Shown: piece by piece, positions 36,547 through 46,412 of the stretch
Numbering within the stretch: the stretch's first letter is position 1
Layout of the letters: each line of letters opens with the position of its first letter
From: Marinilactibacillus psychrotolerans
GTDB lineage: Bacteria > Bacillota > Bacilli > Lactobacillales > Carnobacteriaceae_A
Length of the DNA: 64,000 nt
Direction: 5' to 3'
NCBI RefSeq assembly: GCF_900101525.1
Contig: NZ_FMZD01000011.1
Coordinates: 1-64,000, forward strand
Notes under the pieces: generated by a model
Seen by the model: the letters and a program-made list of their open reading frames with translations, nothing else
Database searches by the model: none
Told to the model about the DNA's origin: nothing
Position numbers and translations under genes: made by a program

Positions 36547-37314
36547 ATGATCGACTTGCATTGTCATATATTACCTGACATAGACGATGGCGCTAATACA
36601 ACCGAAGATTCTCTGGAAATGGCCCGCTTGGCTGTTTCAGAAGGGATTACTCATTTATTAGCTACGCCACACCACATGAATCGTAATTGGATGAATGAGA
36701 AGCGTAAGGTCGTTGCATTAGTTAAAGAGGTACAGTCTGAAATTGACCGTGAAGGTATTCCGTTAACTATTTATCCAGGTCAAGAAATACGGATATATGG
36801 AAATATGTTAGAAGATATAGAAAAAGATACATTACTTTTCACAGATGAGTTACAACAATATCTCTTGGTAGAATTTCCAACTGCTTCGATTCCAAATTAT
36901 ACGGAACGCTTATTTTATGATCTTCAAACGAATGGAAAGATACCCGTGATTGTACATCCAGAACGCAACCGGATAATTCAAGAAGACCCGCATAAGTTAA
37001 AAGAATTAGTCCAACATGGAGCGTTAGCTCAATTGACCGCAGCTAGTTATACCGGCGGATTCGGAAAACAAATACAGAAATTGAGTAAACAGATGATAGA
37101 GTCTGATCTTGTTCATTTTATTGCTTCTGATGCTCATAATACAGGTAATCGAGCATTTCATATGAAAGAAGCGCATGATCTTGTCATTAAAGAATTCGGT
37201 CGTCGTAAGTGGCACCAGTTTGATCAGACAACGAAAGATCTAATCAATGGAGATGTTGTCATACCTCCTACCCCTACTAATATTGAAAAGAAAAAGTTTT
37301 TTGGATTATTTTAG
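36547..37314 (+). CDS. CpsB/YwqE-type tyrosine-protein phosphatase (PHP domain)
   Basis: 255 aa from ATG 36547 (GAAGGAG eight bases upstream). The PHP metal motifs are DLHCHILPDIDDGA, ATPHHMNRNW, PGQEIR, VEFP, VIVHPERNR and FIASDAHNTGNR. These Mn-dependent phosphatases remove phosphate from the tyrosine kinase that controls capsule or exopolysaccharide synthesis. No kinase or polysaccharide genes are near, so it acts in trans or on another target. Its 3' end overlaps the next gene. Confidence 0.9.
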   Translation: MIDLHCHILPDIDDGANTTEDSLEMARLAVSEGITHLLATPHHMNRNWMNEKRKVVALVKEVQSEIDREGIPLTIYPGQEIRIYGNMLEDIEKDTLLFTDELQQYLLVEFPTASIPNYTERLFYDLQTNGKIPVIVHPERNRIIQEDPHKLKELVQHGALAQLTAASYTGGFGKQIQKLSKQMIESDLVHFIASDAHNTGNRAFHMKEAHDLVIKEFGRRKWHQFDQTTKDLINGDVVIPPTPTNIEKKKFFGLF

Positions 37315-37582
37315 CTTATCTATAGATGAAAAATTAGTTTTTGGTAGTCGAGCAATGGGGAACGAAAGAACTGGTTCGGACATTGATTTGGCACTGGTTG
37401 GGGAAGATATTCAGTATGAGGACGTTTTGAATATTAGTAGCTTACTCAATGAAGAAGCCCCAATACCTTATTATGTGGACGTTGTTCACTATGATTCTTT
37501 GTCAAATAAGGATTTAAAAGATCAGATTATTAACGAAGGGCAAGCGCTTTTGAAATATGAACATCTCAGATCGTTTAAATAA
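37247..37582 (+). CDS. MNT-type nucleotidyltransferase, N-terminally shortened
   Basis: The signature VFGSRAMGNERTGSDIDLAL (G-S-x10-D-x-D) identifies a minimal nucleotidyltransferase as in MNT/HEPN modules. In intact relatives about 20 residues precede the FGSR motif; here this part would be translated from DNA that also encodes the end of the phosphatase in another frame. Possible starts are ATG 37247 (no spaced site) or TTG 37301. Either the start is unusual or a deletion removed the true N-terminus. No HEPN partner is present. Confidence 0.55.
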   Translation: MEMLSYLLPLLILKRKSFLDYFSLSIDEKLVFGSRAMGNERTGSDIDLALVGEDIQYEDVLNISSLLNEEAPIPYYVDVVHYDSLSNKDLKDQIINEGQALLKYEHLRSFK

Positions 37583-37667
37583 GAAAATAAATTTACTAAT
37601 GCAAAACCATAGGTGGATTACTTATATAAACATTTGATTTTCAACACAATCTACTATAAACAAAATA

Positions 37668-37714
37668 AAAATAGCTTTTCTATTCTCTACTGAGGATAGG
37701 AAAGCTATTTTTTT
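37668..37714 (+). terminator. Terminator after the nucleotidyltransferase gene
   Basis: AAATAGCTTTTCTAT pairs with ATAGGAAAGCTATTT (one mismatch) around TCTCTACTGAGG, then seven T. Confidence 0.88.
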
Positions 37715-37900
37715 GATTAAGAAATTGATTAAATTAACGTCTATAAAATGACGTTTATCATTTATCCAACTCAATTTGTTCAATTAATACGAATTTGTCA
37801 TTGATTTAGATCGTTTTGTTCCTTTGAATGAGAGTGCTCAACCTTTTAAAGTGAACCTATACAAGGCCTTGTATAAATTAAACAGGAGATCTTCAGAAAA
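37715..37900 (+). other. Leader region of the sigma factor gene
   Basis: 186 bases without an ORF. It contains TACGAATT at 37788-37795, one base from the streptococcal ComX box TACGAATA, and ACAAGGCCTTGT (palindrome, about 37861-37872). CAGGAGATC is a likely ribosome site for the next gene. Confidence 0.4.
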
Positions 37901-38458
37901 ATGAGGAAAAAGATGAGTAGAATTTTAAAACAAGAAATGGAGCAAGACTTTTTCTATGTTCACGATTCAATTGTCTATGGTGCAATCAAAAAGTGTAGAA
38001 TCTCTTATAATCATGCCAACTTTGATGATTTCGTTCAAATTGGTCGTATAAAATTAGTAGATGCTTATATAGAGTTCCCAAAAAATTTATTCAATGAAGA
38101 CTATTTCTATCAGTTTACTGGATATGCTTATCGTAAAGTTTATTGGGCGCTTATAGATCAGATCAGAAAAGAGCAAAGGGTTTTTGAAAGAGAAGAAGCA
38201 TTACCAGAATCTTATGAAGAATGGGGAATGATTAATCCAGAAGTATTTGATGAAGATTTTGTTGTCTGGGAGTTATTCTATTCTATGCTTAACTGTCTTT
38301 CAGAAAAAGAACAACATTATTTGAAAGATTCCGTTATAGAACAATTAACGGTTACAGAAATTGCGAAGAAACGAAAAGTTAGTCGGAAAACAGTATACGC
38401 TTGGAGAAAACAGGCAGCCAAAAAACTTGAACATTATCAGGATGTGTTAAAAAAATGA
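37901..38458 (+). CDS. ComX/SigH-like sigma-70 family factor
   Basis: 185 aa, the size of ComX and SigH. Region 2 appears as FDDFVQIGRIKLVDAYIEFP and YAYRKVYWALIDQIRKEQR; region 4 as LTVTEIAKKRKVSRKTVYAW near the C-terminus. There is no region 1 or 3. Such factors direct RNA polymerase to competence genes in streptococci and to late competence or stationary genes in other Lactobacillales. It is 17 bases upstream of a cell-wall amidase gene, which it may control, and about 0.9 kb from a convergent ComK-like gene. Start ATG 37901 or 37913. Confidence 0.75.
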   Translation: MRKKMSRILKQEMEQDFFYVHDSIVYGAIKKCRISYNHANFDDFVQIGRIKLVDAYIEFPKNLFNEDYFYQFTGYAYRKVYWALIDQIRKEQRVFEREEALPESYEEWGMINPEVFDEDFVVWELFYSMLNCLSEKEQHYLKDSVIEQLTVTEIAKKRKVSRKTVYAWRKQAAKKLEHYQDVLKK

Positions 38459-38475
38459 TAAGGAGATGGATGTAA

Positions 38476-39309
38476 ATGAGCAAAAGTATTATTATTGATG
38501 CAGGGCATGGTGGAACAGACACAGGTGCAAATGGTTTTGGTGTTCTATAAAAAGACTGGGCACTTGAAATCAGCCGTTATCAGTACAAACGATTGAAGGA
38601 ATTAGGTGCGAAAGTGGCTATGACAAGAAAAGAGGATAGTACTTTAACTCCGACAGAACGAATTGCACGGATTAAAAATCACTATGATGTCTGTGTTTCC
38701 AATCACTGGAATGCTTATGATGGAAAAGCTAGAGGAATTGAGACTATTCATTCCGTGCATGCTAAAGCAATATTTGCACAAAATTTAGCAGATCACTTGG
38801 CTTCAACAACTGATTTACCGTTGCGTAGAGTATTTAAAAGATCGATCAGTACAGGTGTGGACTATTATTTTTTGCATCGTTTAACTGGGCGAACTGAAAC
38901 CGTAATCGTAGAGTATGGATTTATAGATAATAAAAGGGACTTTAATTACTATAATCATAGATCCCACTTTAATACTGCAGCCGAGTCCGTAATTGCAGGT
39001 ATTTGCGAAAAAATCGGTATAAAGTACCAGCCCGTCAAAGCGTTCGAAAAACAGAGTTTAAAAAATTCTAGTCAAGCTTCTAGTTCAATAGGAAAAAGAG
39101 TGGAAAGTACTTTTAAGGGAACACTTCGTTTCTATAATCAGCCTAGTTGGAGAGATGAAGATGTATACGGTCAACTTCAAAAAGGACAAGGATTTCCAGA
39201 AATTATTGAGAAGTTGCGAGTAGGTAGTGGAGAGCAATACAAAGTGAAAAATTCAAAAGGGGAAATTTTTTACCTGACTGCTAGTCCTAAGTATGTAAAA
39301 GTAATTTAA
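38476..39309 (+). pseudogene. N-acetylmuramoyl-L-alanine amidase (amidase_3) with in-frame stop
   Basis: From ATG 38476 (AAGGAGATGG site) the frame reads MSKSIIIDAGHGGTDTGANG, FGVL, then TAA at 38548, then KDWALEISRYQYK and the rest without interruption to 39309 (277 codons in all). The zinc ligands of amidase_3 are in DAGHGG and in VSNHWNA; EYGFIDN contains the catalytic Glu. A C-terminal SH3-like domain (about 65 residues, TLRFYNQPSW to YVKVI) should bind cell wall. Relatives have Glu at the stop position, so one G-to-T change accounts for it. No signal peptide. It is coupled to the sigma factor gene. Confidence 0.85.
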
Positions 39310-39323
39310 ATAGGATAATGAAT

Positions 39324-39362
39324 AAAGCCCTTCCATTTCTTATTGAAACGGAAGGGCTTTTA
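39324..39362. terminator. Bidirectional terminator between amidase and ComK-like genes
   Basis: AAAGCCCTTCC pairs with GGAAGGGCTTT around a 15-base A/T loop; T and A runs flank it on both sides. Confidence 0.9.
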
Positions 39363-39373
39363 TAAATTAGTAT

Positions 39374-40219
39374 TCAAGTTTCTATCTCGTCTTCGACTAA
39401 TGCGAAGGCTTCTTTAATATCTTCTAAATAGGGATCATCTTCTCCAAGCGTTAAAGTAACCATCTTGAATGATAAAGAATAGACAAGTTTTGTATGCCAG
39501 CCAATAGGGGAGGGGGCATTAGCGCCACTCATTTTAGACCTCGTTTTTCTTTGTACTAATGTATCTGTATCAAAATTTTGTGTAGGGGCAAATAATAATT
39601 GCCACTCTCTAGAAATCTGTAATTCAACTAAGTATAAACGAATAGCTTGATCAAATAATTTATGGACATTTTTGATATTCAAGTTAATGATTAGTTCATG
39701 ATGGTGGATGAAACTTAAAAGCGTTTTATCATTATAGGATGAATAATTTTTTAAATGATGCAATCCGATCCAATTAACATGGTGTTTAGAAGGGCCTTTA
39801 TCTGGAACAAAAACAATGGATCCAGCTACATATGGACATTTTCGATTAATGTTAATGACTCTACCTAAATTTTGAATAATTGAATAAGAAACATGATCAT
39901 TAAAATAGGCGTGCATAATTTGTGTGGTCGTTTCTCTACTTTTCAACACATCACCGCGGCACTGAAAGACGAGGGAGTTATAATCGCTGTCGGTAAGGTT
40001 TGAAATATCGCAAACATAAAGTGTTTCACTATCTACAATGATTCTCTTTAAAGGAATGGCTTGATCTATGTAATTTTTTAACTCTTCTGAGCAAATTTGA
40101 AAGGTAGCAGCTGAATTTCTATAAATAGAGGGGGAATCTTTTTTATTATCGTCAGATAGTCTCATGTTGGTACAGATAGTATTCTGTAAATCATAAAGGA
40201 TCTTTTTTGTTTGTTCCAT
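39374..40219 (-). CDS. ComK-like competence transcription factor (putative)
   Basis: 281 aa. The middle part has the ComK order of motifs: a paired-basic/Cys strand INRKCPYVAGSIVFVPDKGP, then HHVNWIGLHHLKNY, then KTLLSFIHHHELIINLNIKNV and DQAIRLYLVEL, comparable to Bacillus ComK PPIMVDPSNQIFLFPT, WISHVHVKEF, TFSNGKTMELPIS. N- and C-terminal extensions make it longer than Bacillus ComK (192 aa). If right, it is a DNA-binding activator of DNA-uptake genes. AGAGGAA precedes the ATG. The similarity is weak, so the call needs a profile search. Confidence 0.5.
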   Translation of the reverse strand: MEQTKKILYDLQNTICTNMRLSDDNKKDSPSIYRNSAATFQICSEELKNYIDQAIPLKRIIVDSETLYVCDISNLTDSDYNSLVFQCRGDVLKSRETTTQIMHAYFNDHVSYSIIQNLGRVININRKCPYVAGSIVFVPDKGPSKHHVNWIGLHHLKNYSSYNDKTLLSFIHHHELIINLNIKNVHKLFDQAIRLYLVELQISREWQLLFAPTQNFDTDTLVQRKTRSKMSGANAPSPIGWHTKLVYSLSFKMVTLTLGEDDPYLEDIKEAFALVEDEIET

Positions 40220-40487
40220 TTGGCTTATTCCTCTCTTTATATCTCAAGATCAGTCGATAAAACTGATGAAGAGATAATATTTATTTGTAAAATCATTATA
40301 ACAAATTTGTGTTGTTATTCACAAACGGAGATTGAAAAATAATAAGATTTTACTAGAGAACAATAAAACCATCATTATAAAATACAATTTTGTATTTTAT
40401 TACATTTATAAAAAGCTTTAGTATTAAAGGATTTAAGAACTAAATATACTCTGAAATCGGAAATAGTTAATTTAATCTTCTGAAATT
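40220..40487. other. Divergent intergenic region before the amino-acid ABC genes
   Basis: No ORF. Very A/T-rich with the short repeat ACAATTTTGTATTTTATTACATTT near 40382. The rightward promoter lies at its end. Confidence 0.4.
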
Positions 40488-40517
40488 TTGACGAACACTT
40501 AAAAAGACTGATAGAAT
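40488..40517 (+). promoter_or_regulatory. Sigma-A promoter of the amino-acid ABC operon
   Basis: TTGACG (40488-40493), 18-base spacer, TAGAAT (40512-40517), 30 bases before the start codon. Confidence 0.7.
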
Positions 40518-40547
40518 CTATTAGTCATTGAAAAAAGGAGAGTAAAA

Positions 40548-41408
40548 ATGAATAATAAAGGAAAAGTAATTACAACGATTATTTTAGGTAGTGCGCTATT
40601 TCTGACAGCATGTGGAAATAATTCAGAAGAAGATACAAGTAGTGAGGACAATGCTTGGAACGATATTCAAGAAGCGGGTGTGCTGCGTGCAGCTACATCA
40701 GGAACGTATTATCCAAACTCTTATCATGATGAAGAAACGAATGAGTTGACTGGTTTTGAAGTTGAAATACTCCGTGAAATTGGGGAACGATTGGATCTGG
40801 AAGTTGAATTTACAGAGATGGGTGTTGATGGAATGTTGACCTCACTTAATAGTGAACAGCAAGATATTGCAGCACTAAGTATTAGCCATGCGGGAGAAAA
40901 TGCAGATAAATTTAATTATTCCATTCCTTATAAGTATACCTATATGTCTATGATCGTCAGAGAAGAAGACAATTCAGGGATTGAAACAATGGAAGATCTG
41001 GACGGTAAAAAGGCAGCAGGAGCAGCAACTACTTCTTATATGAAAATTGCTGAGCAGTATGGTGCAGAGCTTGTAATTTATGATAATGCTACAAATGATC
41101 AATATCTTTGGGATGTTGCAAATGGTCGAACAGATGTGATTATTAATGATTACTATGGTCAGACAATGGCATTAAAAGCTTTTCCGGAGATTCCAGTTAA
41201 GATTCAAGAAGATCTCTTTTTTAATCCAAGTTATACAAACTTTTCAATGAAACTGGGTAATGATCAACTGACTGAAGCAGTGGATGGAGCACTTGAGGAT
41301 ATGCATTCTGATGGGACTTTAAGTGAATTATCTAAAGAATATTTTTATGGTGAAGATGTAACAAAAGAAAAAGACATGGATATTATGACAATAGAAATTG
41401 AGGAATAA
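40548..41408 (+). CDS. amino-acid ABC transporter substrate-binding lipoprotein
   Basis: 286 aa. Signal peptide with lipobox LFLTAC (Cys at about 22), an acidic linker, then a bacterial SBP family 3 fold: GVLRAATSGTYYPNSY, LTGFEVEILREIGERL, and DVIINDYYGQTMALK. It captures a polar amino acid or a dipeptide-like ligand outside the membrane and delivers it to the permease. AAAGGAGAGTAAAA site. The stop codon overlaps the permease start. Confidence 0.9.
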   Translation: MNNKGKVITTIILGSALFLTACGNNSEEDTSSEDNAWNDIQEAGVLRAATSGTYYPNSYHDEETNELTGFEVEILREIGERLDLEVEFTEMGVDGMLTSLNSEQQDIAALSISHAGENADKFNYSIPYKYTYMSMIVREEDNSGIETMEDLDGKKAAGAATTSYMKIAEQYGAELVIYDNATNDQYLWDVANGRTDVIINDYYGQTMALKAFPEIPVKIQEDLFFNPSYTNFSMKLGNDQLTEAVDGALEDMHSDGTLSELSKEYFYGEDVTKEKDMDIMTIEIEE

Positions 41409-42094
41409 TGATGGGGATTCAATGGGAATATATTTTTGACCCGGAGCTTGCCTGGGAGACATTACCTTTCCTTTTGGCGGGAGTACCAAAGACTTTGTTT
41501 ATTGCGATTATCAGTACAGTAATCGGAATGATACTAGGGATGGTACTAACTTTAATGCGTATGTCTAGTATCTGGGTAGTAGGCTGGTTAGCAAGAGTTT
41601 ATGTTTCATTCATGAGAGGAACACCTGCCTTAGTATTTTTATTTCTAATTTATTTTGGCTTGCCTTTCATTAATGTTCAATTCGATGCGATGACCGCAGC
41701 AATAATCGGGTTCAGTCTTAACTCAGCAGCATATATATCAGAAATTCTAAGATCTTCTATTTCTTCCGTAGACTACGGACAATGGGAAGCTGCTAAAGCA
41801 CTGGGTTTGAATAAGATCGTTACGATGCGTGCCATTATTTTACCTCAAGCAATTAGAATCGCCGTTCCTCCACTTGGGAATGTGCTGCTGGATGTAATCA
41901 AAGGAACTTCATTAGCAGCAATGATCACTGTTAATGAGTTATTCCAAAATGCACGTATTGTTGGTGGAAGAGAATATGATTATATGACAATGTATATAAT
42001 GGTCGCATTGATTTACTGGGCAGTCTGCAGCATATTTGGGTACATGCAAAGTTATCTTGAAATTGTATCTTCTAAGTATGTAGAACAACATTAA
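41408..42094 (+). CDS. amino-acid ABC transporter permease (HisM/GlnP type)
   Basis: 228 aa with about five membrane helices. FMRGTPALVFLFLIYFGLP and the EAA loop QWEAAKALGLNKIVTMRAIILPQAI (in part) mark the family. It starts within the TAA of the binding protein gene (TAATG), or three bases later at a second ATG. Both halves of the channel would be this protein as a homodimer. No ATP-binding subunit is encoded before the terminator, so the ATPase must be shared with another locus. Confidence 0.93.
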   Translation: MMGIQWEYIFDPELAWETLPFLLAGVPKTLFIAIISTVIGMILGMVLTLMRMSSIWVVGWLARVYVSFMRGTPALVFLFLIYFGLPFINVQFDAMTAAIIGFSLNSAAYISEILRSSISSVDYGQWEAAKALGLNKIVTMRAIILPQAIRIAVPPLGNVLLDVIKGTSLAAMITVNELFQNARIVGGREYDYMTMYIMVALIYWAVCSIFGYMQSYLEIVSSKYVEQH

Positions 42095-42102
42095 TATTTG
42101 AT

Positions 42103-42143
42103 AAAAAGACTTTCTCCTAACATGAGGAGAAAGTCTTTTTATC
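42103..42143. terminator. Terminator of the amino-acid ABC operon
   Basis: A perfect 16-bp stem, AAAAAGACTTTCTCCT (42103-42118) with 42125-42140, loop of six bases. Confidence 0.93.
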
Positions 42144-42400
42144 ATGAAACACTAAAGAGCTCGCTAAGAGTTTTAATAAATAATTTATTGTTTGAGTTAT
42201 GAAACCAAAAAATTAGATAATTCTATAAAATCCTTTTAGTATATTATATTTTTTAATAAATAACGAAGTGCTATTTTCAGTCGATTACAGCAGTATCTAT
42301 TGTTGTGATCTTTTTAACAAATACATGATATAATAACTACAGATAATCTGATTTTATAACTATTTCTATCTAGTTTTTCTACTATAAAGGAGTGTATAAA
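42144..42400. other. A/T-rich intergenic region
   Basis: No ORF or hairpin of note. A TATAAT at about 42330 (ATATAATAAC) may be the promoter of the next small gene. Confidence 0.4.
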
Positions 42401-42703
42401 TTGAAAAAAATCAAAATATCCAAGTCTCAACTTTTAATAGTCAGTATCGTAATTATCATGCTATTTTACCTAATCTCCTTAGTTGCTAATTATGATTTCA
42501 ACACCATAATCTGGTATTCTTCAATTATTTTAACTGTTCTTGCCATAATTTTATCGGGTGCTTTAGTAAGTGGAGACAGACAGCGTGGGAGTTATCATTC
42601 AAGCCCTGAAAATACAAATCAAGCGCTGAACTATAGTCAAATCATCCTGATAATTGCTATTCCGTTTTACTTAGTGTTGTTATTACAGTATCTTATTAAC
42701 TGA
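42401..42703 (+). CDS. small membrane protein, DUF5316-like
   Basis: 100 aa from TTG 42401, eight bases after AAAGGAG; a GTG at 42392 overlaps the site. Three hydrophobic segments (about 9-29, 37-56, 78-98). Between the second and third lies ALVSGDRQRGSYHSS, a motif like the SGDRxRANxSxE loop of DUF5316 proteins. Function unknown. It is followed by a sortase remnant, but relation is unclear. Confidence 0.55.
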   Translation: MKKIKISKSQLLIVSIVIIMLFYLISLVANYDFNTIIWYSSIILTVLAIILSGALVSGDRQRGSYHSSPENTNQALNYSQIILIIAIPFYLVLLLQYLIN

Positions 42704-42747
42704 ATTTGGAAATGATACAATCTTAACATAATGAAAAAATTGAAAGA

Positions 42748-43035
42748 ATGAAAGAAAGTCAGATTATGGGAAAAGGTAATTATGCATTAGCAGGACATAA
42801 TTGGAGAGATAAAAAAACTCTATTTTCCCCATTACATCGTGTTAAAAAAGATATGCATATTTACATGAAAGATTTGCAGAAAGAATATGAGTATCGTATC
42901 GATAAAATAATAATGGTAGATCCAAATCGACTAGATGTTATTGAAGATACTAAAACCGCTACACTCACACTAGTCACTTGTAATCATGATGGTACGGAAC
43001 GACTGATTGTTCAAGCCTCTTTAGTGAATTCATGA
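42748..43035 (+). pseudogene. class A-like sortase, C-terminal remnant
   Basis: 95 aa. IMGKGNYALAGHNWRD contains the catalytic His of sortases, LFSPLHRVKK and IYMKDL follow, then TLVTCNHDGTERLIVQ with the catalytic Cys and Arg. The signal anchor and the first half of the barrel (100-130 residues in full-length enzymes) are missing; upstream the frame closes within a few codons. The active-site residues are intact, but a protein without anchor and N-terminal strands should not fold or be exported. Confidence 0.8.
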
Positions 43036-43163
43036 AACAAAAATTGTATTAGCTTCAGAGAAATACCTAGGCTGAAATAAGGGGTAGCGTTTTCATAAAA
43101 TTGTATTAGCGTATTGCTTTCTTAAGATTTCTGAGACATAATTCATTTACAGACATTATATAG

Positions 43164-44621
<1,458 letters not shown>

Positions 44622-44667
44622 AAGAAATCCACTAGAGCAATTAGTAAATGAAATAAACTTTTAAATG

Positions 44668-44726
44668 AAAAATACAATCTCTATTAATCTCTATTTATAT
44701 GAAGTTAATGAGACTGTATTTTTTTC
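44668..44726 (+). terminator. Terminator of the GH1 gene
   Basis: AATACAATCTCTATTAA pairs with TTAATGAGACTGTATT (mismatches) around a loop of about 20 bases, followed by seven T. Confidence 0.7.
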
Positions 44727-44921
44727 ACTTTTATTTCTAACTCAATAGATGTCCTATTATATACAAAGAGTATTATCATCATTGAAAATATTGATCTAAA
44801 GACAAAATCATAATGTGCTTAACCTGAAATGATATTAAATCTAACAAGAAGTTTCTAAAATAAATTTAGCTGTACTCATGTTAAAAAGTAAATCTTTAAT
44901 ATATATATAATTGTGATTCTA
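44727..44921. other. Intergenic region before fucO
   Basis: No ORF. It includes TTCTAACTCAATAGATG at about 44736, similar to the core of the 51-bp repeats at 25.3 kb. Confidence 0.35.
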
Positions 44922-44950
44922 TTCACTTATTTAAGATTTTGTTGTATAGT
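44922..44950 (+). promoter_or_regulatory. Sigma-A promoter of fucO
   Basis: TTCACT (44922-44927), 17-base spacer, TATAGT (44945-44950). The start codon is about 79 bases downstream, leaving room for a leader. Confidence 0.6.
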
Positions 44951-45028
44951 TTACGTGTTAACTCACTCGATATAAATTCTGATATAAGTAATCAAATTTA
45001 ATTCGAGAAAATATAAGGAGGAATATAG

Positions 45029-46180
45029 ATGTCGAATCGTATGGTATTAAATGAAACCGCTTATTTTGGAAAAGGCGCAATTCAAGATATTACTTCCGAA
45101 ATTACAAAAAGGGGATTTCAAAAGATTGTAGTCATCACAGATAGTGGACTTGTTGAACATGGTCTTGTGTCCAAAGTAACGGATTTACTTGATGAACAAA
45201 ATATTTCATATACAGTTTTTGATCAGGTTGTGCCGAATCCAACAGTTCAAAATGTAAAAGATGGAGTAGACGTTGTCAAAGCAGCGAATGCGGATTGTAT
45301 TGTCGCAATTGGAGGAGGATCACCAATTGATACTGCAAAAGCCATTGCTATTATCGCAACAAATCCGGAATTCTCTGATGTAGTAAGTCTGGAAGGTGTT
45401 GCAGATACGAAACAGGCCTGTTTACCTATTTTAGCTGTGCCAACTACTTCAGGTACGGCCGCTGAAGTTACCATTAATTATGTTATTACGGACGAAGAGA
45501 AAAATCGTAAATTTGTGTGTGCCGATCCACATGATATTCCGATCGTTGCATTTGTAGATAGTGAAATGATGATGGGTATGCCAAAACAATTAGCTGCTGC
45601 AACAGGAATGGATGCCATGACGCATGCAATCGAAGGATATATTACAAAAGGCGCTTGGAAAATGACTGATATATTGCACATCAATGCAATTGAAATGGTT
45701 GGAGCTGCATTGAGAGATTCTGTTGAAGGAAACTTGGAAGCAAGAGAGCAAATGGCGCTTGCACAATATATTGCAGGAATGGGATTTTCAAATGTTGGAT
45801 TGGGTTTAGTGCATGGTATGGCTCACCCATTAAGTGCTTGGTATAATATTCCTCACGGAGTAGCTTGTGCTTCTCTTTTACCTAGTGTAATGAAATACAA
45901 TAAAGATTATACTGGCGAAAAATACAGAGAGATTGCTAAAGTACTAAAAGTAGAGAACGCAGATAGTATGAATTTAGAAGATGTAAGAAATGCCGCTTGC
46001 GAAGCAATTGATCAATTGAGTAAGGATGTAGGAATTCCAGCTACGATTTCTGAACTCGGTGTAAAAAAAGACGATATTGAAAATATTGCTAAAGATGCAT
46101 TAGCGGATGTTTGTACACCAGGGAATCCTCGAGACGCTAGTCTTGAAGATATTATCAAATTGTATACTAATCTTTTATAA
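45029..46180 (+). CDS. fucO: lactaldehyde reductase / Fe-dependent alcohol dehydrogenase
   Basis: 383 aa, the size of FucO (382 in E. coli). NAD-binding GGGSPIDTAKA, PTTSGTAAE, and iron ligands in DAMTHAIEGYITKGAW and HGMAHPLSAWYNIPHG. It reduces L-lactaldehyde to 1,2-propanediol with NADH. RhaD in the same island produces L-lactaldehyde from rhamnulose 1-phosphate, which supports this role. It is a single gene between two terminators with its own promoter. AAGGAGGAATATAG site. Confidence 0.92.
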   Translation: MSNRMVLNETAYFGKGAIQDITSEITKRGFQKIVVITDSGLVEHGLVSKVTDLLDEQNISYTVFDQVVPNPTVQNVKDGVDVVKAANADCIVAIGGGSPIDTAKAIAIIATNPEFSDVVSLEGVADTKQACLPILAVPTTSGTAAEVTINYVITDEEKNRKFVCADPHDIPIVAFVDSEMMMGMPKQLAAATGMDAMTHAIEGYITKGAWKMTDILHINAIEMVGAALRDSVEGNLEAREQMALAQYIAGMGFSNVGLGLVHGMAHPLSAWYNIPHGVACASLLPSVMKYNKDYTGEKYREIAKVLKVENADSMNLEDVRNAACEAIDQLSKDVGIPATISELGVKKDDIENIAKDALADVCTPGNPRDASLEDIIKLYTNLL

Positions 46181-46193
46181 GAAATAATAGTTT

Positions 46194-46235
46194 AAAAACC
46201 TTTCAGCCATTTTATGGTGGCTGAAAGGTTTTTTT
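46194..46235 (+). terminator. Terminator of fucO
   Basis: AACCTTTCAGCCA pairs perfectly with TGGCTGAAAGGTT around TTTTATGG, then a T7 run. Confidence 0.95.
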
Positions 46236-46274
46236 AGAAAATTTTAAAATCACCATGCTATTCAGACAATTTAG

Positions 46275-46386
46275 TTTCTTATTTGGAAATTAAGTAAATC
46301 ACATTAAAACACTTGCATAATAGTAATCGCTTTACTATACTTTAGATATAATTTCTTATAAGAAAATACGATTTCCAAATAAGAAA
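46275..46386 (+). promoter_or_regulatory. kduI promoter with three IclR/KdgR-like operators
   Basis: Promoter: TTGCAT (46313-46318), 17-base spacer, TATACT (46336-46341). Site A TTTCTTATTTGGAAA (46275-46289) lies upstream. Site B TTTCTTATAAGAAA (46352-46365) and site C TTTCCAAATAAGAAA (46372-46386) lie downstream of the start point. C is the exact reverse complement of A. The same motif occurs at the iclR/GH105 promoter region. Confidence 0.8.
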
Positions 46387-46412
46387 TAAAAAGATTTTAG
46401 GAGGAATTATAA

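Noticed and set aside
46319..46335. cre site in the kduI promoter spacer (GTAATCGCTTTAC)
   Set aside because: Only about 11 of 14 positions fit the consensus and it lies within the 17-base spacer; the IclR-type palindromes explain the control better.
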